Program-made: the position numbers and the translations under genes
Shown: positions 27,360 through 37,893 of the stretch, piece after piece
Layout of the letters: every line of letters starts with the position of its first letter
How positions within the stretch are numbered: the stretch's first letter is position 1
NCBI RefSeq assembly: GCF_004363175.1
Contig: NZ_SNYR01000001.1
Span: 558,001-622,000, forward strand
Direction of reading: 5' to 3'
DNA from: Maritalea mobilis
GTDB taxonomy: Bacteria; Pseudomonadota; Alphaproteobacteria; Rhizobiales; Devosiaceae
Length of the DNA stretch: 64,000 nucleotides
Notes under the pieces: generated by a model
What the model was told of the DNA's origin: nothing
Database searches by the model: none
The model's input: the letters and a program-made list of their open reading frames with translations, nothing else

Positions 27360-27386
27360 AAAACTTTCGCAATTGAAAGCTGAAAC

Positions 27387-27815
27387 TTACGCTGCGTCTG
27401 CGTCTTCAGCTTCAACACGCTCAGCAGTTGGGCCAGAATCGGCACCTTTTGCTGATGGATCACGATCTACCAATTCGATCACAGCAACTGGCGCGTTGTC
27501 GCCGTGGCGGAAACCGGCTTTCAACACGCGGGTGTAACCACCCTGACGCTCTTGATAACGTGGACCCAATACGTCGAACAATTTCTTAGCCATTGCTTCA
27601 TCACCAAGGCGAGAAGCGGCAAGACGACGTGAATTCAAATCACCTTTTTTGGCCAATGTGATGAGTTTCTCAACAATTGGACGAAGGTCTTTGGCTTTAG
27701 GCAAAGTTGTAACGATCTGCTCGTGCTTGATCAAAGCAGCGGCCATGTTCGCAAACATCGCTTTACGATGGCTTGCTGTCCGGTTCAACTTGCGACCAGC
27801 TTTACGGTGGCGCAT
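27387..27815 (-). CDS. rplQ: 50S ribosomal protein L17
   Basis: L17 is a 23S rRNA-binding protein at the outer end of the large subunit. The 142-residue chain starts [20 protein letters not shown], the universal family N-terminus, and has [12 protein letters not shown] and the [10 protein letters not shown] segment. A short acidic tail (about 20 residues) extends beyond the core. It is the last gene of the alpha operon, 37 bases after rpoA, and a terminator follows. Confidence 0.98.
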   Translation of the reverse strand: MRHRKAGRKLNRTASHRKAMFANMAAALIKHEQIVTTLPKAKDLRPIVEKLITLAKKGDLNSRRLAASRLGDEAMAKKLFDVLGPRYQERQGGYTRVLKAGFRHGDNAPVAVIELVDRDPSAKGADSGPTAERVEAEDADAA

Positions 27816-27852
27816 TCTATTCTCCTGTCAACTCAATGCGGGACGTTAAAGA

Positions 27853-28869
27853 TCAATAATGATCTTCAAAACGCTTCGCGAGATCTTCAATGTTTTCAGG
27901 CGGCCAGTTGGCTACATCCATACCAAGATGCAAGCCCATTTGCGCCAGAACTTCTTTGATTTCATTTAGTGATTTACGGCCAAAGTTCGGCGTGCGCAAC
28001 ATCTCCGCTTCCGACTTCTGGATCAAATCACCAATGTAAACGATATTGTCGTTCTTCAAGCAGTTTGCTGAACGAACAGACAATTCAAGCTCGTCAACTT
28101 TCTTGAGCAAGGCTGGGTTGAACGCCAATTCAGGGATGGCATCCTCAACAACCTCTTTTTCAGGCTCTTCAAAGTTCACGAACACATTCAATTGATCCTG
28201 CAAGATACGCGCAGCAAAAGCCACTGCATCTTCAGGTGAAACCGCACCATTGGTTTCCACTGTCAGGTTCAGCTTGTCATAGTCAAGCACCTGACCTTCA
28301 CGTGTGTTCTCAACTTTGTAAGAAACACGCTTAATTGGCGAAAACAGCGAATCCACTGCAACATGACCAATTGGCGCATCTTCAGGACGATTGCGATCAG
28401 CCGGCACATAGCCTTTGCCTGTACCAACGGTGAACTCCATGTTGATTTCCGCACCATCATCAAGGTGGCACAAAACCAATTCTGGGTTCAAAATCTCGAT
28501 ATCGCCTGTTGTTTCAATGTCGCCAGCGAGAACCGCACCCGGACCTTTTTTGGTCAACGAAAGACGCTTTGGTCCCTCTTCTTCCATCCGAATAGCGATG
28601 TCTTTAACATTGAGCACCATATCGGTCACATCTTCGCGCACACCTGCAACGGATGAGAACTCGTGCAACACACCATCAATTTGAATGGCAGTCACAGCAG
28701 CACCCTGCAGCGAAGACAGCAAAACACGACGCAAAGCATTGCCCAAAGTCAAGCCAAAGCCTCTTTCCAAAGGCTCGGCCACAATGGTGGCAACGCGCGC
28801 CGGGTCATTTCCCGGTACAATGTCCAGCTTTGTCGGCTTAATCAATTCCTGCCAGTTTTTCTGGATCAT
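27853..28869 (-). CDS. rpoA: DNA-directed RNA polymerase alpha subunit
   Basis: RpoA scaffolds RNA polymerase assembly and contacts UP elements and activators. The 338-residue chain has the N-terminal domain (about 1-235, with the family stretches [17 protein letters not shown] and [14 protein letters not shown]) and the C-terminal DNA-binding domain (about 255-325, [26 protein letters not shown]-like). The 113-base gap to rpsK upstream holds two small hairpins (ATGCGAC/GTCGCAT and TTGCCC/GGGCAA), which may tune expression. Length is typical of alphaproteobacteria. Confidence 0.98.
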   Translation of the reverse strand: MIQKNWQELIKPTKLDIVPGNDPARVATIVAEPLERGFGLTLGNALRRVLLSSLQGAAVTAIQIDGVLHEFSSVAGVREDVTDMVLNVKDIAIRMEEEGPKRLSLTKKGPGAVLAGDIETTGDIEILNPELVLCHLDDGAEINMEFTVGTGKGYVPADRNRPEDAPIGHVAVDSLFSPIKRVSYKVENTREGQVLDYDKLNLTVETNGAVSPEDAVAFAARILQDQLNVFVNFEEPEKEVVEDAIPELAFNPALLKKVDELELSVRSANCLKNDNIVYIGDLIQKSEAEMLRTPNFGRKSLNEIKEVLAQMGLHLGMDVANWPPENIEDLAKRFEDHY

Positions 28870-28983
28870 TATAGTTTAACCCTTTCCCATATGCGACACA
28901 TCCGCCAATGGTCGCATTGAAATGTAAGAACCTATTGAGTTGCCCAATCGATTAATTGGCCAAAACGGGCAATTCCCAATAAA

Positions 28984-29370
28984 CTACACGCGACGCCGTT
29001 TGCGTGGACGACAGCCGTTGTGTGGAATGGAGGTTACGTCACGAATGCTTGTGACTGTAAAACCAGCGGCCTGCAACGCACGCAGAGCTGATTCACGACC
29101 AGAACCTGGGCCACAAACTTCAACTTCCAAAGTTTTCATGCCGTGCTCTTGGGCTTTCTTTGCAGCGTCTTCTGCAGCGACCTGAGCAGCATATGGAGTT
29201 GATTTACGTGAGCCTTTAAAGCCCATGGTACCAGCAGACGACCAAGCAATGGCGTTGCCTTGTACATCTGTGATGGTAATCATGGTGTTGTTAAAAGTAG
29301 AATTTACGTGAGCAACACCGGAAGTAATATTTTTTCGTTCGCGACGGCGAACACGAGCTTCTTTAGCCAT
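28984..29370 (-). CDS. rpsK: 30S ribosomal protein S11
   Basis: S11 lies on the platform of the small subunit near the Shine-Dalgarno duplex. The 128-residue chain shows [29 protein letters not shown] and the C-terminal [15 protein letters not shown], all standard. It follows rpsM after 92 bases that include a hairpin. Confidence 0.98.
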   Translation of the reverse strand: MAKEARVRRRERKNITSGVAHVNSTFNNTMITITDVQGNAIAWSSAGTMGFKGSRKSTPYAAQVAAEDAAKKAQEHGMKTLEVEVCGPGSGRESALRALQAAGFTVTSIRDVTSIPHNGCRPRKRRRV

Positions 29371-29430
29371 TCTTTTTCCTTAAAGCGATCTCAACGCCAC
29401 TGCACTGTTAAGCGGTGGCTCCACCGAACA

Positions 29431-29457
29431 AAAGGCACTTCAAACTGAAGCGCCTTT
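29431..29457 (-). terminator. Hairpin between rpsM and rpsK (possible partial terminator)
   Basis: On the minus strand AAAGGCGCTTCA pairs with TGAAGTGCCTTT (one G:T wobble) around GTT and is followed by TGTTCGG, giving four T in a row with the stem end. It lies just after rpsM inside the operon, so it may attenuate or define an mRNA processing end rather than end the transcript. Confidence 0.5.
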
Positions 29458-29462
29458 CAAAC

Positions 29463-29831
29463 TTACTTTTTCTTACCTGCGATAGGCTTCGCAGGGCCTT
29501 TACGTGTACGCGCATTATTGTGCGTATTTTGACCACGTACAGGAAGACCACGACGATGACGCAAACCGCGATAGTTGCCCAAATCCATCAAGCGCTTGAT
29601 GTTCATAGCAACAGAGCGACGCAAGTCACCTTCTACAATGTAGTCACCGTCAATTGTTTCACGAATCTGAATTACTTCTGCATCAGAAAGTTCGTTCACA
29701 CGACGCTCACGCGCAATGCCAACCTTCTCACAGATTTCAGACGCTTTTTTTGCACCAATCCCATGGATATACTGAAGCGCGATTTCTACACGCTTGTTTG
29801 TTGGGATATTGACGCCAGCAATACGAGCCAC
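29463..29831 (-). CDS. rpsM: 30S ribosomal protein S13
   Basis: S13 sits at the head of the small subunit and contacts tRNA and the large subunit. The start is the GTG at 29831, giving 122 residues that begin (V)[26 protein letters not shown] lies 9 bases upstream. In-frame codons continue upstream but are leader sequence. The chain ends in the basic [15 protein letters not shown] tail. It opens the alpha operon, and a promoter lies about 135 bases upstream. Confidence 0.97.
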   Translation of the reverse strand: MARIAGVNIPTNKRVEIALQYIHGIGAKKASEICEKVGIARERRVNELSDAEVIQIRETIDGDYIVEGDLRRSVAMNIKRLMDLGNYRGLRHRRGLPVRGQNTHNNARTRKGPAKPIAGKKK

Positions 29832-29965
29832 GTCCCTGATCTCCTTAGTTAATGCAAATCTTTGTTGATCTGCGCCCAAACAACAACAAACGACCGGACC
29901 CCGATCCCTTGCTTTTTTCAAGAAACCGAACCCAGTCTTTCGCATTGCGTATGACTAAGCGCGGT

Positions 29966-29994
29966 TCATAACCGAGTTTTGGGCTATAAGTCAA
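29966..29994 (-). promoter_or_regulatory. Internal promoter before rpsM (alpha operon)
   Basis: TTGACT (29994-29989) and TTATGA (29971-29966) are separated by 17 bases on the minus strand, between adk and rpsM. The -35 lies in the loop side of a 14-bp hairpin (29977-29990 with 29999-30013) that begins 11 bases after the adk stop, so adk-end structure and promoter overlap. About 130 bases of leader precede rpsM. Confidence 0.5.
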
Positions 29995-30023
29995 CACGCT
30001 TATAAGCCCAAAAGCTCCAATTT

Positions 30024-30596
30024 TTATTCAGCGTTAAGTGCTGACATAATTGAGGCTGTGACTTCATCGATTCCAGCCATGCCGTCAACACTTTTCAGCA
30101 GACCTTTGGCGGAATAATACTCAACCAGCGGTGCGGTCAATTCTTCATAGACCTTCAAGCGGTTGCGCAATACTTCTTCATTGTCATCAGCACGTGCGCC
30201 GCCATTTTCTTGGGCACGCTTAAGAATGCGACCCACCAAAATATCGGCAGCAGCGCGAATCTCAACAACCGCGTCCAACGCGATGCCCTTCTCGTCCAAC
30301 AATTCATCAAGCGCTTCGGCTTGACCTGTTGTGCGTGGAAAACCATCCAAAATGAAGCCGTTGGCACAGTCTGCCTGATCAATGCGATCTGAAATGATGC
30401 CAACAACAATCTCGTCTGGCACCAAGTCACCGCGTGCGATCATATCTTTGACCTGCAAGCCAAGCTCAGTTTCTGCTGCGATAGCGGCACGCAACATGTC
30501 ACCAGTAGACAATTGCGGAATACCAAACTTCTCGATCAAGAACTGTGCTTGTGTCCCCTTACCCGCACCTGGCGGGCCCAACAAAATCAGCCTCAT
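30024..30596 (-). CDS. adk: Adenylate kinase
   Basis: Adk converts ATP plus AMP to two ADP. The 190-residue product is the short form: P-loop GPPGAGKGTQ, AMP site STGDMLRAAI, GFILDGFPRT, and a reduced lid without zinc cysteines (E. coli Adk has 214 residues). It overlaps secY by four bases, the usual secY-adk arrangement. Confidence 0.97.
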   Translation of the reverse strand: MRLILLGPPGAGKGTQAQFLIEKFGIPQLSTGDMLRAAIAAETELGLQVKDMIARGDLVPDEIVVGIISDRIDQADCANGFILDGFPRTTGQAEALDELLDEKGIALDAVVEIRAAADILVGRILKRAQENGGARADDNEEVLRNRLKVYEELTAPLVEYYSAKGLLKSVDGMAGIDEVTASIMSALNAE

Positions 30597-31930
30597 TTTT
30601 TCCGACGTCCTCCCAAACGAGATTTCTTCACCAAACCTTCATATTGCTGGGCAATCAAATGGCTTTGTACTTGTGAAATCGTATCCAGTGTAACGGTCAC
30701 CATAATGAGGAGCGATGTGCCGCCTAAGAAGGCAGAAACGCCAAGGCTAGACACCAACACCTCTGGGATCAATGCGACCGCAGTCAAATAGATTGCGCCC
30801 ACCAATGTGATCCGCGTCAACACATAGTCGATGTGCTGAGCAGTCCGCTCACCCGGACGGATCCCCGGAATAAAGCCGCCTGACTTTTTCAAATTGTCAG
30901 CCGTTTCGGTCGGGTTAAATACGATCGAGGTATAATAGAACGCAAAGAAGAAAATCAAAAACGCGAACAGCGCCAAATAGAGCGGCTGGCCACGGCCAAG
31001 CACAGCTGACACCGTGGTCAACCAAACTGGCGCGTTACCCTGCGCTGCAAACCCAGCCATAGTGGCAGGCAACAACAGCAATGATGACGCAAAAATAACT
31101 GGAATAACGCCGGCTGTGTTCAGCTTCAATGGAAGGTGAGATGTGTCCCCCTGGAACATCTTATTGCCCACTTGGCGCTTAGGATATTGCACCAATAGCC
31201 GTCGCTGTGCCCGTTCAAAGAACACAATCACCGCAATCACGACGATAGCCAGAACCAACAAGCCCACAACACCAAGTGTTGGCAGCGCACCTGTACGGCT
31301 CAATTCGAGCGTTTGCGCAATCGCTGTTGGCAATGTTGCCACAATACCGGCGAAAATGATCAGGGAGATACCATTACCAACGCCACGCGCGGTCACTTGC
31401 TCACCCAACCACATCAAGAACATTGTGCCACCCACAAGGGTGATCACAGTTGAAAGACGGAAGAACCAACCTGGATTGGTCACAACGCCTTCACTGGCCT
31501 CAAGCCCGACAGCAATGCCGTAAGCCTGCAACGCACAGAACACCACAGCCAAATAGCGGGTGTACTGGTTGATCTTACGACGCCCCTGCTCGCCTTCTTT
31601 CTTGAGTTGCTCAAGACGTGTGCTTGCAGTTGTCAAAACCTGAATAACGATCGATGCCGTAATGTAAGGAATAAGGTTCAGTGCAAAAATCGCCATCCGC
31701 TCAACCGCACCACCGGCAAACATGTTAAACATGCCGAAAATGCCGTTTTGCGCCCGATCGAAAGTGGCCGCAAACGCGTCACCATCAATACCAGGAATGG
31801 GAATAAAAGTACCGAACCGATAGACCAAAAGCGCACCCAGGGTAAACAGGATGCGCTGTTGAAGGTCTTTTGCCTTGGCAAAGGTCGAAAAATTCAAATT
31901 TCGGGCAAGTTGTTCTGCTGCCGAAGCCAT
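30593..31930 (-). CDS. secY: Preprotein translocase subunit SecY
   Basis: SecY is the channel of the Sec translocon in the inner membrane. The 445-residue chain has ten predicted spans, an N-terminal SAAEQLARNLNFSTFAKA, the GIDGDAFAATF plug region and the family stretch KSGGFIPGIRPGERTAQHID. It lies 37 bases downstream of rplO at the end of the spc segment and overlaps adk by four bases. Confidence 0.98.
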   Translation of the reverse strand: MASAAEQLARNLNFSTFAKAKDLQQRILFTLGALLVYRFGTFIPIPGIDGDAFAATFDRAQNGIFGMFNMFAGGAVERMAIFALNLIPYITASIVIQVLTTASTRLEQLKKEGEQGRRKINQYTRYLAVVFCALQAYGIAVGLEASEGVVTNPGWFFRLSTVITLVGGTMFLMWLGEQVTARGVGNGISLIIFAGIVATLPTAIAQTLELSRTGALPTLGVVGLLVLAIVVIAVIVFFERAQRRLLVQYPKRQVGNKMFQGDTSHLPLKLNTAGVIPVIFASSLLLLPATMAGFAAQGNAPVWLTTVSAVLGRGQPLYLALFAFLIFFFAFYYTSIVFNPTETADNLKKSGGFIPGIRPGERTAQHIDYVLTRITLVGAIYLTAVALIPEVLVSSLGVSAFLGGTSLLIMVTVTLDTISQVQSHLIAQQYEGLVKKSRLGGRRKK

Positions 31931-31967
31931 AAACCTTAATCCTCAATAAATGAGAAGAAGCGGCGAA

Positions 31968-32438
31968 TTACTCCGCCGCCGCTGGAAGATCGATTTTGCC
32001 GCCAGCAGCTTCAACAGCTGCTTGGGCACCTTTTGACGCGTGGTCAACTTTAAAGGTCACTTTAGACGCTTTAAATTCGCCGCCAGCGATCAAACGTACA
32101 CCGTCTTTCGCACGACGAATAACGCCGGCTTCAACAAGTGCTTTCGCATCGATCACGCCTTTAGCGTCAAGTTTGCCTGAATCAATCGCTGTTTGAATGC
32201 GATCAAGACGAACGGCATTGAACTTCTTCGCAAACGGATTGTTAAACCCGCGCTTAGGCATTTGCTGGATCAAGTTAGTCTGCTCACCACGGAACCCATT
32301 CACGGATACACCTGAGCGTGACTTTTGACCCTTTACACCGCGGCCACCGGTTTTGCCTTTACCAGAAGCAATACCACGACCAATGCGTGTGCGATTCTTT
32401 GTGGCACCTTTATTGTCGGCCAACTCATTCAGTCGCAT
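31968..32438 (-). CDS. rplO: 50S ribosomal protein L15
   Basis: L15 is a late-assembly protein of the large subunit. The 156-residue chain shows the glycine-rich N-terminus RTRIGRGIASGKGKTGGRG with KGQKSRSG, then a globular part ending in an Ala/Glu-rich tail. It follows rpmD after 15 bases and precedes secY, as in most bacteria. Confidence 0.98.
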   Translation of the reverse strand: MRLNELADNKGATKNRTRIGRGIASGKGKTGGRGVKGQKSRSGVSVNGFRGEQTNLIQQMPKRGFNNPFAKKFNAVRLDRIQTAIDSGKLDAKGVIDAKALVEAGVIRRAKDGVRLIAGGEFKASKVTFKVDHASKGAQAAVEAAGGKIDLPAAAE

Positions 32439-32453
32439 GACAAAACCCTTTTA

Positions 32454-32642
32454 TTACTTCTCGTCGACAACGCGTACGAGATGCGAGACTTTTTTGATCA
32501 TCCCACGCACAGCTGGAGTATCTTCCAATGTGCGACGACGATGCATTTTGTTCAAACCAAGACCAACAAGCGTTGCGCGCTGGTCTTGTGTCCGGCGGAT
32601 CGGGCTACCAATCTGCTCAACTGTTACTGTTTTTTCAGCCAT
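32454..32642 (-). CDS. rpmD: 50S ribosomal protein L30
   Basis: L30 is a small two-helix protein of the large subunit. The 62-residue chain has [26 protein letters not shown] in family register and ends in [11 protein letters not shown]. It lies between rpsE and rplO. Confidence 0.97.
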   Translation of the reverse strand: MAEKTVTVEQIGSPIRRTQDQRATLVGLGLNKMHRRRTLEDTPAVRGMIKKVSHLVRVVDEK

Positions 32643-32673
32643 TTCTCAACTCCGTAAACGTCAGTGGCGCAAA

Positions 32674-33216
32674 TTATGCGCTCACCTGTTCGCCAACGTC
32701 AGATTCACGGCGACGACCTTGAATTTCAGAAACCTTCAAACCACGACGCGCAGCTACTGAGCGTGGGCTATCCAGATTTTTCAAGGCATCAAATGTTGCC
32801 CGAACCATGTTATATGGGTTTGCTGAACCTTGTGATTTAGCCACAATATCCGCAATGCCAAGTGTTTCAAATACCGCACGCATCGGACCACCAGCAATAA
32901 TACCAGTACCCGCAGGTGCTGCACGCAAGAACACTTTACCCGCACCGTGGCGACCTGCCACATCGTGGTGCAATGTACGTGCTTCGCGCAAAGGCACACG
33001 GATCATTTGACGTTTGGCTTGCTCAGTTGCCTTACGGATCGCTTCAGGCACTTCACGCGCCTTACCATGACCGAAACCAACACGGCCTTTTTGATCACCA
33101 ACCACAACAAGTGCAGCAAAGCCGAAACGACGGCCGCCTTTCACCACTTTCGCCACGCGATTGATGTGGACCAGGCGATCAACAAATTCGCTATCGCGCT
33201 CTTGATTGTCTCTCAT
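32674..33216 (-). CDS. rpsE: 30S ribosomal protein S5
   Basis: S5 takes part in decoding fidelity and mRNA unwinding. The 180-residue chain has the N-terminal double-stranded RNA-binding domain ([20 protein letters not shown]) and the C-terminal domain with [18 protein letters not shown]-terminal Arg-rich extension of about 15 residues is typical of alphaproteobacteria. Confidence 0.98.
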   Translation of the reverse strand: MRDNQERDSEFVDRLVHINRVAKVVKGGRRFGFAALVVVGDQKGRVGFGHGKAREVPEAIRKATEQAKRQMIRVPLREARTLHHDVAGRHGAGKVFLRAAPAGTGIIAGGPMRAVFETLGIADIVAKSQGSANPYNMVRATFDALKNLDSPRSVAARRGLKVSEIQGRRRESDVGEQVSA

Positions 33217-33268
33217 CGTCTCAACCAGTTCTCTTTAAATTCAATTTCGTTTTGGCCATCGCGTTCAT

Positions 33269-33622
33269 TTAGAAGCGAAGCCCGCCCTCACGTGCAGCAT
33301 CAGCCAATGCTTTCACGCGGCCGTGATACAGATATTCACCACGATCGAAGATAACTTCGCCAACGCCAGCTTTCACAGCACGCGCGGCAACAAGTTTGCC
33401 CACTTCCTGTGCAGCTTCTTGGTTGCTGCCATTTTCAATCTTCAGCTCTTTGTCCAATGTTGACGCAGCAGCCAATGTGTGGCCGGTCGTGTCATCAATA
33501 ACTTGAGCATAGATGTTCTTGCCAGAACGGAAAACCGACAAACGCGGACGACCATTTGCGCGCAAACGAATTGCACGACGTACTCTCGCCTTGCGGCGGT
33601 CTTTGCTAGAGATATTCGCCAT
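33269..33622 (-). CDS. rplR: 50S ribosomal protein L18
   Basis: L18 binds 5S rRNA in the central protuberance. The 117-residue chain has the basic N-terminus [31 protein letters not shown] and the terminal [11 protein letters not shown]. It lies between rplF (12 bases) and rpsE. Confidence 0.98.
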   Translation of the reverse strand: MANISSKDRRKARVRRAIRLRANGRPRLSVFRSGKNIYAQVIDDTTGHTLAAASTLDKELKIENGSNQEAAQEVGKLVAARAVKAGVGEVIFDRGEYLYHGRVKALADAAREGGLRF

Positions 33623-33634
33623 CTTATTGCGCCC

Positions 33635-34168
33635 TTACTTCTTCTTACCTTCTTTGCGGAAGATATATTCGTCCTCGTAACGGATACCTTTGCCTTTGTA
33701 GGGCTCTGGTGGCCGGTACTCACGGATATTGGCAGCAACCTGCCCAACCGCTTGCTTATCAATGCCTGAAACAATAATTTCAGTCGGCTGTGGCGCTTCA
33801 AGCTTAATGCCTTCTGGAGCCTTGAAAATCACATCATGTGAAAAGCCAAGGGCCAATTTAAGGTCATTACCTTGCATTTGCGCACGATAACCAACACCGT
33901 TAATTGCCAGCTTCTTTGAAAAACCTTCTTTCACACCGGTGACAATGTTATCCACCAATGTGCGTGACATTCCCCATGCAGAACGCGCTTGTTTGCTATC
34001 GTTCACAGGATCGACCTTGACACCCTCGTCGGTCATTTCAACTGTCACCAAGTCGACCAAATCAACAGACAATTCGCCCTTAGGGCCCTTTGCCTTAACA
34101 GTCTGGCCGTCGATTGTGACCGTCACACCATCTAAAAGGGCGACTGGTTTCTTGCCAATACGCGACAT
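33635..34168 (-). CDS. rplF: 50S ribosomal protein L6
   Basis: L6 lies near the factor-binding site of the large subunit. The 177-residue chain has two repeated alpha/beta domains and the family ends [14 protein letters not shown] and [26 protein letters not shown]-type tail. It follows rpsH after 59 bases. Confidence 0.98.
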   Translation of the reverse strand: MSRIGKKPVALLDGVTVTIDGQTVKAKGPKGELSVDLVDLVTVEMTDEGVKVDPVNDSKQARSAWGMSRTLVDNIVTGVKEGFSKKLAINGVGYRAQMQGNDLKLALGFSHDVIFKAPEGIKLEAPQPTEIIVSGIDKQAVGQVAANIREYRPPEPYKGKGIRYEDEYIFRKEGKKK

Positions 34169-34227
34169 GTTCTTTTGCCTTTTCGGTTCAAACCGTAGCT
34201 TATAGTGAGTTCAGTGTGTTTAACGCC

Positions 34228-34626
34228 TTAGAAGACGCGGCACAACACTTCACCACCAACGTTATTTTGACGTGCTTCATGGTCAGCCATCACACCTTTA
34301 GGTGTTGAAACGATGGAAACCCCGAGGCCGTTCGCAACTTGTGGAATGTTCTTCACAGAAGCGTACACACGACGACCTGGCTTCGAAACACGTTGGATTT
34401 CGCGGATCACAGGCTGATTGTCGAGATATTTCAACTCAACATTATACTCAGCAGAGCCGTTTTCAAATTCGGTCACGCTATAGCCACGAATAAAGCCCTC
34501 AGACTTCAATACGTCCAAAACACGTGCCCGCAATTTAGATGCAGGTGTTGTAACAGTAGTCCGGTTACGCATTTGGGCATTCCGGATACGTGTCAACATA
34601 TCACCAAGCGGATCAGTAAAACTCAT
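34228..34626 (-). CDS. rpsH: 30S ribosomal protein S8
   Basis: S8 binds helix 21 of 16S rRNA and in E. coli represses its own operon. The 132-residue chain begins [19 protein letters not shown] and ends in the conserved [20 protein letters not shown] segment. It lies 13 bases after rpsN. Confidence 0.98.
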   Translation of the reverse strand: MSFTDPLGDMLTRIRNAQMRNRTTVTTPASKLRARVLDVLKSEGFIRGYSVTEFENGSAEYNVELKYLDNQPVIREIQRVSKPGRRVYASVKNIPQVANGLGVSIVSTPKGVMADHEARQNNVGGEVLCRVF

Positions 34627-34639
34627 CGCTTATGTCTCC

Positions 34640-34945
34640 TTACCAGCTCGACTTAACGAGGCCAGGAATCTTACCTTGGTTGCCCAGTTCACGTAGCGAA
34701 ATACGTGACATTTTGAGCTTACGGTAAAAGCCACGTGGCCGACCTGTAACTTCACAACGATTGCGTACACGAACAGCTGCACTGTTGCGTGGCAATTCAG
34801 CCAACTTCAATGTTGCAGCGAAACGTTCTTCAATAGGAAGAGAACGATCGTCAACAATCGCCTTGAGAGCAGCACGCTTGGCAGCATATTTGTCTGCCAA
34901 ACGACGCTTTTTCTCATTATTTTCTACGGCGCTTTTCTTTGCCAT
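34640..34945 (-). CDS. rpsN: 30S ribosomal protein S14
   Basis: S14 is part of the small-subunit head. The 101-residue form is the long, zinc-free type: it lacks the CxxC pairs of the short form and has [19 protein letters not shown]. Alphaproteobacteria usually carry this form between rplE and rpsH, as here. Confidence 0.98.
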   Translation of the reverse strand: MAKKSAVENNEKKRRLADKYAAKRAALKAIVDDRSLPIEERFAATLKLAELPRNSAAVRVRNRCEVTGRPRGFYRKLKMSRISLRELGNQGKIPGLVKSSW

Positions 34946-34980
34946 CTTCTTTGATCCTTATTCGATCGTCTCGTTCGTCA

Positions 34981-35535
34981 CTACTGACGGAACGGGAAGT
35001 TAAAGCCTTTAAGAAGCGCCAGGGCTTCTTCATCGGTGTTTGCAGTGGTGCACACAATGATGTCCATACCCCACATTTGATCAACTTGGTCATAATTGAT
35101 CTCTGGGAATACGATGTGCTCTTTAATGCCCATTGCAAAGTTGCCGCGGCCGTCAAAGCTCTTCGGGTTCAAGCCACGAAAGTCCCGAACGCGAGGCAAA
35201 GCAATGTTCACCAAACGATCAACAAATTCGTACATACGTGTTTTGCGCAAAGTCACTTTAACGCCCAATGGCATTTCTTCACGAACTTTAAAGCCCGCAA
35301 TTGACTTCTTGGCATACGTAATAACAGGCTTTTGACCAGCGATTGCTTCCATGTCAGCCAAGGCGGATTTAACCTTCTTGGTGTCATTTACAGCTTCGCC
35401 AACACCCATGTTCAAAACCACTTTATCCAACTTAGGGATTTCCATGTGGTTTTGGTAATTGAACTGGTCAGTCAAGCCAGCGCGCACTACATCTTTATAG
35501 TGTGTGCGTAGACGTGGGACGTAATTCTCAGCCAT
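34981..35535 (-). CDS. rplE: 50S ribosomal protein L5
   Basis: L5 binds 5S rRNA and contacts the P-site tRNA. The 184-residue chain has the stretches [30 protein letters not shown] and RVRDFRGL. Its start overlaps the rplX stop by eight bases. Confidence 0.98.
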   Translation of the reverse strand: MAENYVPRLRTHYKDVVRAGLTDQFNYQNHMEIPKLDKVVLNMGVGEAVNDTKKVKSALADMEAIAGQKPVITYAKKSIAGFKVREEMPLGVKVTLRKTRMYEFVDRLVNIALPRVRDFRGLNPKSFDGRGNFAMGIKEHIVFPEINYDQVDQMWGMDIIVCTTANTDEEALALLKGFNFPFRQ

Positions 35536-35842
35536 CGATCACATCTCCTGAGCGCTTAGCAACGCGCTTCTTTTCGCCATCCTTGATCACAAAACCAACG
35601 CGAGTTGCTTTGTTTTCTTTAGGATCAACCAATGCAATGTTTGACAAGTGAATTGGCGCTTCTTTGTTAAAGATGCCGCCTTCGCTTGTTTGTGTTGCAC
35701 GCTGATGGCGTTTAACCAAATTAACACCCTGAACAACGGCGCGGTTGTCAGCTGGCGCAACGCTCAAAACTTCACCAGTTTTGCCCTTATCGCGGCCAGT
35801 CAAAACGATAACCTTGTCGCCCTTTTTAATTTTGGCAGCCAT
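35528..35842 (-). CDS. rplX: 50S ribosomal protein L24
   Basis: L24 starts assembly of the large subunit. The 104-residue chain opens with a KOW motif ([20 protein letters not shown]) and has [15 protein letters not shown]. It lies two bases after rplN and overlaps rplE by eight bases. Confidence 0.98.
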   Translation of the reverse strand: MAAKIKKGDKVIVLTGRDKGKTGEVLSVAPADNRAVVQGVNLVKRHQRATQTSEGGIFNKEAPIHLSNIALVDPKENKATRVGFVIKDGEKKRVAKRSGDVIDG

Positions 35843-35844
35843 GG

Positions 35845-36213
35845 TTACAGCACCTCCGGCGCAAGTGAGACAATCTTCATGTGGTTCTTTGAGCGCAATT
35901 CACGAGGAACTGGTCCAAAGATACGTGTGCCGATTGGCTCTTTATTGTTGTTCACCAAAACCGCTGCGTTGCGGTCAAAACGGATCACGGTACCATCAGG
36001 GCGGCGAATATCTTTCGCTGTACGCACAACAACTGCACGCATCACTTGACCCTTCTTAACGCGGCCACGCGGAATAGCTTCTTTAACGGACACAACAATG
36101 ATGTCACCAACAGAAGCGTACTTACGCTTAGAACCGCCCAGCACCTTGATGCACATAACACGACGTGCACCGGAATTATCCGCGACATCGAGATTCGTCT
36201 GCATCTGAATCAT
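35845..36213 (-). CDS. rplN: 50S ribosomal protein L14
   Basis: L14 lies at the subunit interface. The 122-residue chain has the universal [20 protein letters not shown] start and the [18 protein letters not shown] stretch. In E. coli this gene opens the spc operon; here it follows rpsQ after 75 bases, a gap that could hold a secondary promoter, though none is clear. Confidence 0.98.
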   Translation of the reverse strand: MIQMQTNLDVADNSGARRVMCIKVLGGSKRKYASVGDIIVVSVKEAIPRGRVKKGQVMRAVVVRTAKDIRRPDGTVIRFDRNAAVLVNNNKEPIGTRIFGPVPRELRSKNHMKIVSLAPEVL

Positions 36214-36288
36214 GACTGGCTGCCTTCTATACTTTGGTTGATTCTACACAACCGATTTTCAACATTCATTCCGATATTCGAAAGCTCT

Positions 36289-36522
36289 TTACGAAGCTTG
36301 AATAACGGCCCATCTTTTATTTTTAGAAATTGGAGCACATTCTTGAATTTGAACGATATCACCAATTTTGGCCGCATTCGCTTCGTCATGCGCCTGATAT
36401 TTTTTTGAACGACGAACTGTCTTTTTCAAAAGTGGGTGCGTGAAACGACGTTCAACACGTACCACAACAGTTTTCTCGTTCTTGTCAGAGACCACAGTCC
36501 CTTGCAATATACGCTTTGGCAT
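36289..36522 (-). CDS. rpsQ: 30S ribosomal protein S17
   Basis: S17 is a primary 16S rRNA-binding protein with an OB fold. The ATG at 36522 gives 77 residues starting [20 protein letters not shown]; a TTG one codon upstream is less likely. The chain has [17 protein letters not shown]. It follows rpmC after 10 bases. Confidence 0.97.
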   Translation of the reverse strand: MPKRILQGTVVSDKNEKTVVVRVERRFTHPLLKKTVRRSKKYQAHDEANAAKIGDIVQIQECAPISKNKRWAVIQAS

Positions 36523-36532
36523 CAAAACGCTC

Positions 36533-36730
36533 CTACTGGCCTGCTACGCTTTTTTCGCGCAGGATGGTCTTAATCCGAGCAATGTCGCGGCGAACTTGCC
36601 GAACACGCGCGGTATTTTCAAGCTGCTGGGTTGCGCGCTGAAAACGCAGATTGAACTGCTCTTTTTTCAAATCAACCAACTCTTGCTTTAGCTCGTCTGC
36701 GGTTTTAGCCCGCACTTCACTCGCATTCAT
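36533..36730 (-). CDS. rpmC: 50S ribosomal protein L29
   Basis: L29 is a helical hairpin near the exit tunnel, where it helps dock SRP and trigger factor. The 65-residue chain has the [20 protein letters not shown] core and the [13 protein letters not shown] helix. Confidence 0.97.
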   Translation of the reverse strand: MNASEVRAKTADELKQELVDLKKEQFNLRFQRATQQLENTARVRQVRRDIARIKTILREKSVAGQ

Positions 36731-36742
36731 GAGACGTGCCCC

Positions 36743-37156
36743 TTAGTCCGCAATACGGGTAACAACCCGTGTTTTGATCGGCAATTTCATCGCAGCCAAG
36801 CGCAAAGCTTCGCGTGCAACTTCGTCCGACACACCATCAATTTCAAACATGACCCGACCTGGCTTAACCCGTGCGGCCCAATAATCTGGTGAACCCTTAC
36901 CTTTACCCATCCGAACTTCTGTAGGCTTAGAGCTTACAGGTACGTCTGGGAATACGCGGATCCAAACACGACCGGCACGTTTCATGTGACGGGTCATTGC
37001 ACGACGTGCAGCTTCGATCTGGCGTGATGTAATACGCTCAGGCTCTTGAGCTTTAAGGCCATGTGACCCAAAGTTCAATGTAAAACCACCTTTGGCTGCA
37101 CCGTGGATGCGGCCTTTGTGCATTTTACGGAATTTTGTACGTTTAGGTTGCAGCAT
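36743..37156 (-). CDS. rplP: 50S ribosomal protein L16
   Basis: L16 positions A-site tRNA. The 137-residue chain begins [19 protein letters not shown] and has [16 protein letters not shown] and the [12 protein letters not shown] segment, all standard. Confidence 0.98.
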   Translation of the reverse strand: MLQPKRTKFRKMHKGRIHGAAKGGFTLNFGSHGLKAQEPERITSRQIEAARRAMTRHMKRAGRVWIRVFPDVPVSSKPTEVRMGKGKGSPDYWAARVKPGRVMFEIDGVSDEVAREALRLAAMKLPIKTRVVTRIAD

Positions 37157-37170
37157 GATAAGTTAACTCC

Positions 37171-37893
37171 TTAGCCTGCAGCCTGCTGACGACGCGGACG
37201 CTGAGGCTTCTTGTCGCCACCACCGCTCGCTTCAATCGCACGACGCTCGTGTGCCATTGGGTCATGTTCCAAGATTTCGCCTTTGGAAATCCAAACTTTG
37301 ATCCCGATGATCCCGAATGTTGTTTCAGCTTCCGCAGTACCGTAATCAATGTCAGCACGCAAAGTGTGCAAAGAAACACGGCCTTCACGGTACCATTCAG
37401 TCCGCGCAATATCCGCGCCGCCCAAACGACCAGCAACGTTAACCCGGATACCTTCAGCGCCCATACGCATTGCAGTTTGCACTGCACGCTTCATGGCACG
37501 ACGGAAAGAAACACGACGCTCAAGCTGCTGTGCAATGCCTTGGGCTACAAGGTTTGCATCTGTCTCAGGCTTGCGAACTTCAACAATGTTGATGTGCACT
37601 TCTGAGTCAGTGAACTTGCGGATCTTGTTACGGATTTTTTCAATGTCCGCACCTTTTTTACCGATCACAATGCCAGGACGTGCTGTGTGAATAGACACGC
37701 GACATTTACGGTGTGGGCGTTCAATGACGATTTTAGAAACCGCAGCTTGCTTAAGTTCTTTCTCAAGCATTTTGCGGATTTTCAAATCTTCCTGCAACAA
37801 GCTGCCATATTCGCCTTTATTGGCAAACCAGCGGCTGTCCCATGTCCGGTTAACACCAAGACGGAAACCGATTGGATTAATCTTGTGACCCAT
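37171..37893 (-). CDS. rpsC: 30S ribosomal protein S3
   Basis: S3 forms part of the mRNA entry channel. The 240-residue chain starts [20 protein letters not shown], has the KH motif [14 protein letters not shown] and ends in a basic Gln/Arg tail. It overlaps rplV by one base. Confidence 0.98.
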   Translation of the reverse strand: MGHKINPIGFRLGVNRTWDSRWFANKGEYGSLLQEDLKIRKMLEKELKQAAVSKIVIERPHRKCRVSIHTARPGIVIGKKGADIEKIRNKIRKFTDSEVHINIVEVRKPETDANLVAQGIAQQLERRVSFRRAMKRAVQTAMRMGAEGIRVNVAGRLGGADIARTEWYREGRVSLHTLRADIDYGTAEAETTFGIIGIKVWISKGEILEHDPMAHERRAIEASGGGDKKPQRPRRQQAAG

